8,992 nucleotides of DNA from Candidatus Methanoplasma sp. (GTDB lineage Archaea; Thermoplasmatota; Thermoplasmata; Methanomassiliicoccales; Methanomethylophilaceae), in NCBI GenBank assembly GCA_031271555.1, contig JAISVN010000105.1:1-8992 (forward strand). The letters are read 5' to 3'. The notes under the pieces were generated by a model. It did no database searches and was not told the origin of the DNA. It worked only from the letters and a program-made list of their open reading frames with translations. A program made the position numbers and the translations under genes. Below are positions 5,638 through 8,992 of this stretch, in pieces. Each line of letters opens with the position of its first letter. Positions within the stretch are counted from its first letter, which is position 1.

Positions 5638-8304
5638 ATGGAGGAAAAATATGTCATCATTAAGAAAACCCCGATATATGACCCCCATCCGAACGCTCGC
5701 CCGAGGGGGGGGGGAAGCAAATCTTTATACCTAAATGAAAGAGGATTGTCAACCGCAGCCTTAGCTGTTGTTGCATTGGCAATAATAATTGCCGGTGCCA
5801 TATGTTATACTGTATTCCCTCAGAATGACAATGATAACAAAGATACCGACGACGACACAACCACAATAACGCTCAGTACTAACCAAGGCATGTCCACGGT
5901 CGAATCCGTAAGCGGTAAAACGATATCAGAACCCGAAGTAGTGGTCCCTTCCGGATACGCTTTCGAAGGTTGGTATTCCGACCAATCATATACAATCAGA
6001 TTCGACTTCAACAAGCCAATCTATACAGATATAGTGCTGTATGGTAAGGTCGTACAAGATAACAACACAGAAGTGGAAAAACATACAATAACATTCGTGA
6101 CCGATGGCACATCGGTTCAGCCTCAGAGTGTGGAATTCGGGAAAGTCGCCGCGGAGCCCGTATCGGTCAAAAGCGGCATGGTATTCGATGGGTGGTACAC
6201 AGACCAGTCGCATCAGGTCAAATTCAGTTTTCAGAATAAGATATATGGTGACCTGACGCTGTATGCCAAGTTCACGCCAGAAATTTCTGCACCAAGTATG
6301 GTGACAGCAACCTTCATAACTGAAGGTTCATACGTATCGTCTCAGACGGTTGAACAGGGATCGCTAATTACAGAACCACAGACATCAAGAACAGGTTACA
6401 CGTTCGATGGGTGGTACACAGACCCGGAATACAAATTTCTATACAAATTCTCAGGCAGACTTTACGAAGATGTAACCCTTTATGCCAAGTTCACAAGCAA
6501 CAACTCAGTACAGGTATTCACGGTAGAATTCTACACCGATGGAAAGCTGTATCTGACCAAAGTTGTGGAGAAAGGGGATACCATCGGATCAATCGATGAA
6601 CCAACCAAAGAAGGATACAGCTTCATAGGGTGGTTCACAACATCCTCTTCTGGCATCGAGTTCCATCCCGGCATCAATAAAGTCAGTGGCCACTTGAAGC
6701 TGTATGCACATTTTGAAAGGTCTGTGGCTGATGCCATAATTTCGATGGATAAATATGTCATTTCGCCAGCAGATGCAGAAGATGGATACGATCTCAAATA
6801 TTCTTACAAGGATGATGAAAATAATAGCTACTACTACCTCTATCTTGGCAGAGTGAGTAATGTTTCAATGGCTTACTCATCGTATGAGAATACCGGAATT
6901 GCATCCATGGAACTGACTTATGCTGCATCTTCAACGACTGAAGGAAACATCTCATATATGAGCCAGATATGTGTCAGTGAAACGACTGAAAGTTTCTTTT
7001 CAGCAAACGCATCCTACCACTTGAATATCTCTGCGGGGTTCAAAGCTGGAGGCATCACTGCAGGAGTTGAGGAAGGGTGGAAGTCAGGGGTTGGATACAG
7101 TCTTTCAAAGCTGAGTTCCAGTTCCAGAACGGACTCATATACAACATTCTCAAGCTGGGCAAAAAGCGAATCTGAGGCATATAGTTACAAAATAGAAAAA
7201 GAATATCCATTGGGAGTTTATAGGCTTGGTGCTTTCTCCACATGTGACTTGTATGCGATTGTCGTACTCGACAATAATGGCGATTATTACTATGAATATG
7301 CGACATCAGCAGTTCCTGATACGCAGAGAGTTGCATTGGATTTCAGTCGGGATGGCGATTTCTCGAAGAGGAACGATACACAGAAATTCAAGCTGACACA
7401 TGCCATGCTGGCAAGCCTTCCCACCGCTCAAGCAGAAAGTGAAATTCTTACATATGATTATTCGTCTGGCGATAAAACAGATATCGGCATAATACGCATT
7501 CCTGCAGAAGTGCCCGAGGTTCTGTTTGTCGGCAGCGTATCAAAGACTCTGACCATGAACATAGTCATAAGTCCAAGAAATATGGATTTAAAAATAACCA
7601 TGAATAATATCAAGTTCACTGCACCTGCCGGAGTTGCCGCAATAAATGATGAGGGCAGTTCTGCAACACATCACACAATTACTCTGATGGTAATTGGTAA
7701 TAATGTTATTGCAGGAGGTAATGGGAAAAATGGCTATGCTGGAGGATATGATGGTGCCGGAGGATCCGGAGACGCAGGTGCCATAGGCATCAATGCAGAT
7801 AAACACTCTATTGCGGTCAGCGGGAGTGGAAACTTGTCCATAGTTGGCGGAAATGGCGGAAGTGGAGGCGCAGGAGGCAATACTGATTCAAGCAATCTCA
7901 ACACTCGTTTAGGCGGTAAAGGAGGTGCTGGTGGATATGGAATCTCTTGTAAATCCATATCATTTGAAAATGCAACTGGCAGTATAATAATTAAAGGAGG
8001 ATCCGGAGGTAATGGCGGAAACGGAGGGAAAGCAACAGCAGGATATCTAGCAGCAGGGAAATACTGTGATGGTGGAAATGGTGGTCAAGGAGGAAACGGA
8101 GAGCATGCCTTGAAATCGGACAGTGCTCCTGTGCAACCTAAAATCAAACCGATTTCGCTAATAGGCGGAGACGGTGGAAATGGAGGTGCATATGGTCAAA
8201 GCTACGGTGGCATGTGGGGAGGAAAGAATGGTGCTCAAGGGGCAAATGGCAATATGGCGAAGGATAACTATTGGGATAAAGGTAATGTTGAGACTGTGAT
8301 GTGA
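5638..8304 (+). CDS. Large N-anchored surface protein: InlB/Flg_new repeats, unknown beta domain, Gly-rich beta-helix; poly-G tract near start
   Basis: 888 aa from the ATG at 5638. AAAGGA lies 7 nt upstream, whereas the longer frame from 5587 has no ribosome site and a poor N-terminus. A cytoplasmic, basic N-terminus is followed by one transmembrane or signal-anchor segment (residues about 38-60, TAALAVVALAIIIAGAICY) and an acidic linker. Four InlB B-type (Flg_new, PF09479-like) repeats occupy about 77-139, 150-213, 223-286 and 295-360, each with GY/F-W-Y/F and ending LYxKF/LYAHF. A Ser/Thr/Tyr-rich domain of unknown family spans about 361-610. The C-terminus (about 692-872) is rich in GGNGG motifs interleaved with short strands, like a beta-helix. 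No C-terminal anchor or sorting motif is seen. The likely role is adhesion or interaction at the cell surface. Codons and base composition differ from the flanking genes. A G10 run (5705-5714) decides the reading frame: a second ATG at 5651 with a stronger GGAGG site is out of frame at this tract length. Confidence 0.85.
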   Translation: MEEKYVIIKKTPIYDPHPNARPRGGGSKSLYLNERGLSTAALAVVALAIIIAGAICYTVFPQNDNDNKDTDDDTTTITLSTNQGMSTVESVSGKTISEPEVVVPSGYAFEGWYSDQSYTIRFDFNKPIYTDIVLYGKVVQDNNTEVEKHTITFVTDGTSVQPQSVEFGKVAAEPVSVKSGMVFDGWYTDQSHQVKFSFQNKIYGDLTLYAKFTPEISAPSMVTATFITEGSYVSSQTVEQGSLITEPQTSRTGYTFDGWYTDPEYKFLYKFSGRLYEDVTLYAKFTSNNSVQVFTVEFYTDGKLYLTKVVEKGDTIGSIDEPTKEGYSFIGWFTTSSSGIEFHPGINKVSGHLKLYAHFERSVADAIISMDKYVISPADAEDGYDLKYSYKDDENNSYYYLYLGRVSNVSMAYSSYENTGIASMELTYAASSTTEGNISYMSQICVSETTESFFSANASYHLNISAGFKAGGITAGVEEGWKSGVGYSLSKLSSSSRTDSYTTFSSWAKSESEAYSYKIEKEYPLGVYRLGAFSTCDLYAIVVLDNNGDYYYEYATSAVPDTQRVALDFSRDGDFSKRNDTQKFKLTHAMLASLPTAQAESEILTYDYSSGDKTDIGIIRIPAEVPEVLFVGSVSKTLTMNIVISPRNMDLKITMNNIKFTAPAGVAAINDEGSSATHHTITLMVIGNNVIAGGNGKNGYAGGYDGAGGSGDAGAIGINADKHSIAVSGSGNLSIVGGNGGSGGAGGNTDSSNLNTRLGGKGGAGGYGISCKSISFENATGSIIIKGGSGGNGGNGGKATAGYLAAGKYCDGGNGGQGGNGEHALKSDSAPVQPKIKPISLIGGDGGNGGAYGQSYGGMWGGKNGAQGANGNMAKDNYWDKGNVETVM
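5651..5734 (+). CDS. Alternative out-of-frame start of the surface-protein gene (27-codon reading at G10)
   Basis: The ATG at 5651 has an ideal GGAGG (5640-5644) with 6-nt spacing. It reads MSSLRKPRYMTPIRTLARGGG and then, with ten G, runs to a TAA at 5732-5734 after 27 codons. With eleven or eight G it would enter the frame of the large surface protein just before its transmembrane segment. Its product is strongly basic (several Arg, no acidic residues before the tract), as expected for an N-terminus before a membrane anchor. It may be the true start of a gene that is OFF in this copy, or a second start used only at some tract lengths. Confidence 0.4.
   Translation: MSSLRKPRYMTPIRTLARGGGEANLYT
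5705..5714 (+). repeat. G10 homopolymer inside the surface-protein gene
   Basis: Ten consecutive G after CGA, in otherwise AT-rich surroundings, 66 nt downstream of the first base of the ATG at 5638. Only one frame downstream is open. The other two stop at 5732 (TAA) and 5736 (TGA). Mononucleotide G/C runs of this length are classic slipped-strand switching sites in bacterial surface genes. Upstream CCCC (5669-5672) and CCCCC (5682-5686) could pair with it in mRNA. Confidence 0.9.
5866..6717 (+). repeat. Four tandem InlB B-type (Flg_new) protein repeats
   Basis: Repeat units lie at about 5866-6054, 6085-6276, 6304-6495 and 6520-6717. Each shows a beta-grasp-like pattern: a first strand (ITF/ATF/VEF), a spaced Gly, GYxFxGWY/F, then LYxKF or LYAHF. 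Units 2 and 3 are the closest and share a 22-nt identical stretch (6184-6205 and 6403-6424) and a 14-nt one (6262-6275 and 6481-6494), both 219 bp apart. Confidence 0.85.
7711..8250 (+). repeat. Glycine-rich GGNGG-type repeat region
   Basis: Residues about 692-872 of the surface protein contain many irregular GG-N/S/A-GG clusters separated by short hydrophobic strands (for example ISFENATGSIIIKGG and LSIVGG). At DNA level GGAGGATCCGGAG recurs at 7759-7771 and 7996-8008. The pattern resembles glycine turns of a beta-helix or polyglycine-II bundles and is not collagen, as Pro is scarce. Confidence 0.7.
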
Positions 8305-8340
8305 GAAACTCACTGAAGTCCGAATAAACTATTTAAAAAA

Positions 8341-8370
8341 TTGGCGCGACTTCCACGCCAAGTTATTTTT
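8341..8370 (+). terminator. Hairpin plus T-run terminator after the surface-protein gene
   Basis: TTGGCG (8341-8346) pairs with CGCCAA (8356-8361) across a 9-nt loop, followed by TTATTTTT. A further T8 run at 8439-8446 may act as a backup. The site lies 37 nt after the stop codon. Confidence 0.65.
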
Positions 8371-8583
8371 CTCACTTTATTTTAATAAAAATGCATCTCT
8401 GTCATATTTTATATGCTCATTTGAGATCATTAAAAGTATTTTTTTTAGCAAAATAATGTTCGATCACAGGCTCATTGCCGATAAACATATGTGTTGATGG
8501 GGCGTGTTCGAACAATTATTTGGATGAAACTTGTACATCTCAGCCCGACCTTGGATGAAAAGTGGGTAGCTTCACACAAAATG

Positions 8584-8592
8584 GTTTATCAA
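8584..8592 (+). promoter_or_regulatory. rlmE: TATA box of rlmE (leaderless transcript)
   Basis: ACAAAATG (BRE-like) followed by GTTTATCAA is centred about 26 nt upstream of the ATG at 8614, which is the canonical distance from an archaeal TATA box to its transcription start. No Shine-Dalgarno precedes that ATG, so the mRNA probably begins at or next to the start codon. Confidence 0.45.
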
Positions 8593-8613
8593 TTAATGCT
8601 CTATCTCCGTCCA

Positions 8614-8992
8614 ATGGCTTTGCACGATCGTTGGGTCCAAGAAAGGAAACACGAGCATTATTACAAATTGGCAAAGAAGCTGAACTACCGCTCAAGAGCA
8701 TCATTCAAGCTCATGCAGATAGATGACCGTTTCAAGATATTCAGGGAAGGCGATTCCGTTGTGGACCTAGGCGCATCTCCTGGGGGGTGGCTGCAGGTGG
8801 CCAAAGAGCGCGTCGGCGACAGAGGGAAGGTCGTAGGGGTGGACCTTCGCCATATCCGGCCGCTCGAAGGGGTCGTGACCATAATGGGGGACATAACGGA
8901 GGACAGCACCATGCGTAAGCTGATCGAGACGTTCGGAGGCAAAGCGGATGTGGTGCTGTCGGACATGGCCCCGAACATAGGAGGGAATTATT
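8614..8992 (+). CDS. rlmE: 23S rRNA 2'-O-methyltransferase RlmE/FtsJ (3' truncated by window edge)
   Basis: This SAM-dependent enzyme methylates the 2'-O of a uridine in the peptidyl-transferase-centre A-loop of 23S rRNA. The first 126 codons are present. The archaeal-style N-terminus DRWVQERKHEHYYKLAKK is followed by YRSRASFKL with the first catalytic Lys (Lys32), the SAM-binding VVDLGASPGGWLQVA (49-63), VVGVDLR (73-79), and VVLSDMAPNIGGNY with catalytic Asp117. The second Lys and the Glu of the K-D-K-E tetrad lie beyond the window. Upstream in-frame ATGs (8497, 8524, 8581, 8596) are rejected because family homology begins just after 8614 and the TATA spacing fits a leaderless start there. 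Confidence 0.9.
   Translation, partial: MALHDRWVQERKHEHYYKLAKKLNYRSRASFKLMQIDDRFKIFREGDSVVDLGASPGGWLQVAKERVGDRGKVVGVDLRHIRPLEGVVTIMGDITEDSTMRKLIETFGGKADVVLSDMAPNIGGNY

Larger units (their letters stand above)
8305..8613. other. AT-rich intergenic region between surface gene and rlmE
   Basis: About 310 bp with no convincing gene. It contains the terminator hairpin (8341-8370), a second T8 run (8439-8446), the palindrome TGTTCGAACA (8505-8514), and the rlmE promoter. The rlmE frame is open back to 8485, but the composition there is intergenic and matches no part of the RlmE family. Confidence 0.55.

Noticed and set aside
7711..8250. Collagen-like or PE_PGRS protein
   Set aside because: No Gly-X-Y periodicity with Pro, and no PE domain. 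Gly clusters are irregular and separated by beta strands.
8485..8613. Extended N-terminus of RlmE from ATG 8497 or 8524
   Set aside because: RlmE homology begins just after 8614. The extra segment has intergenic composition and contains the likely TATA box.

Overview
The window looks like a chromosomal segment of a euryarchaeon in or near the Thermoplasmata, most likely a Methanomassiliicoccales-type, host- or sediment-associated methanogen. This is inference. It rests on an archaea-restricted DUF531/SPOUT-like gene, archaeal BRE/TATA promoter layouts, an archaeal-style RlmE with a likely leaderless start, a bacterial-type DNA gyrase operon (known in several euryarchaeal lineages), and a large surface protein with InlB/Flg_new repeats.

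Layout. Bases 1-3393 (+) are a tightly packed gyrase operon: the 3' end of gyrB, gyrA overlapping it by 8 nt, and an undescribed 98-aa two-helix membrane protein whose ATG overlaps the gyrA stop (ATGA). Bases 3401-3518 hold a promoter and tRNA-Phe(GAA) with an encoded CCA. Bases 3579-4285 (+) are a two-gene unit: a 55-aa protein with a TTG start, not recognised as any named family, then a DUF531 SPOUT-like protein coupled to it through TGATG. purM (purine biosynthesis) lies on the minus strand at 4279-5298 and overlaps the DUF531 gene tail to tail by 7 nt.

From about 5320 to 8610 the base composition becomes visibly more AT-rich. This stretch holds one big gene (about 5638-8304) for an N-terminally anchored surface protein: four InlB B-type (Flg_new) repeats, a Ser/Thr/Tyr-rich beta domain of unknown family, and a glycine-rich beta-helix-like C-terminus. 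A run of ten G residues lies 66 nt inside the gene. Two start codons, 13 nt apart and in different frames, precede it. With 10 G the first start reads the full protein. With 11 (or 8) G the second start, which has the better Shine-Dalgarno, would do so. With 9 or 12 neither does. This is the layout expected of a slipped-strand phase-variable surface protein and is the most interesting feature here. The divergent 340-bp region between purM and this gene carries several palindromes that could be operators. A hairpin plus T-run ends the gene. The window closes with the 5' part of rlmE (23S rRNA 2'-O-methyltransferase), probably transcribed as a leaderless mRNA.

In function, the flanks are housekeeping genes (DNA topology, tRNA, purine synthesis, rRNA modification). 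The centre is an accessory cell-surface gene of different composition, possibly acquired and possibly switched on and off.
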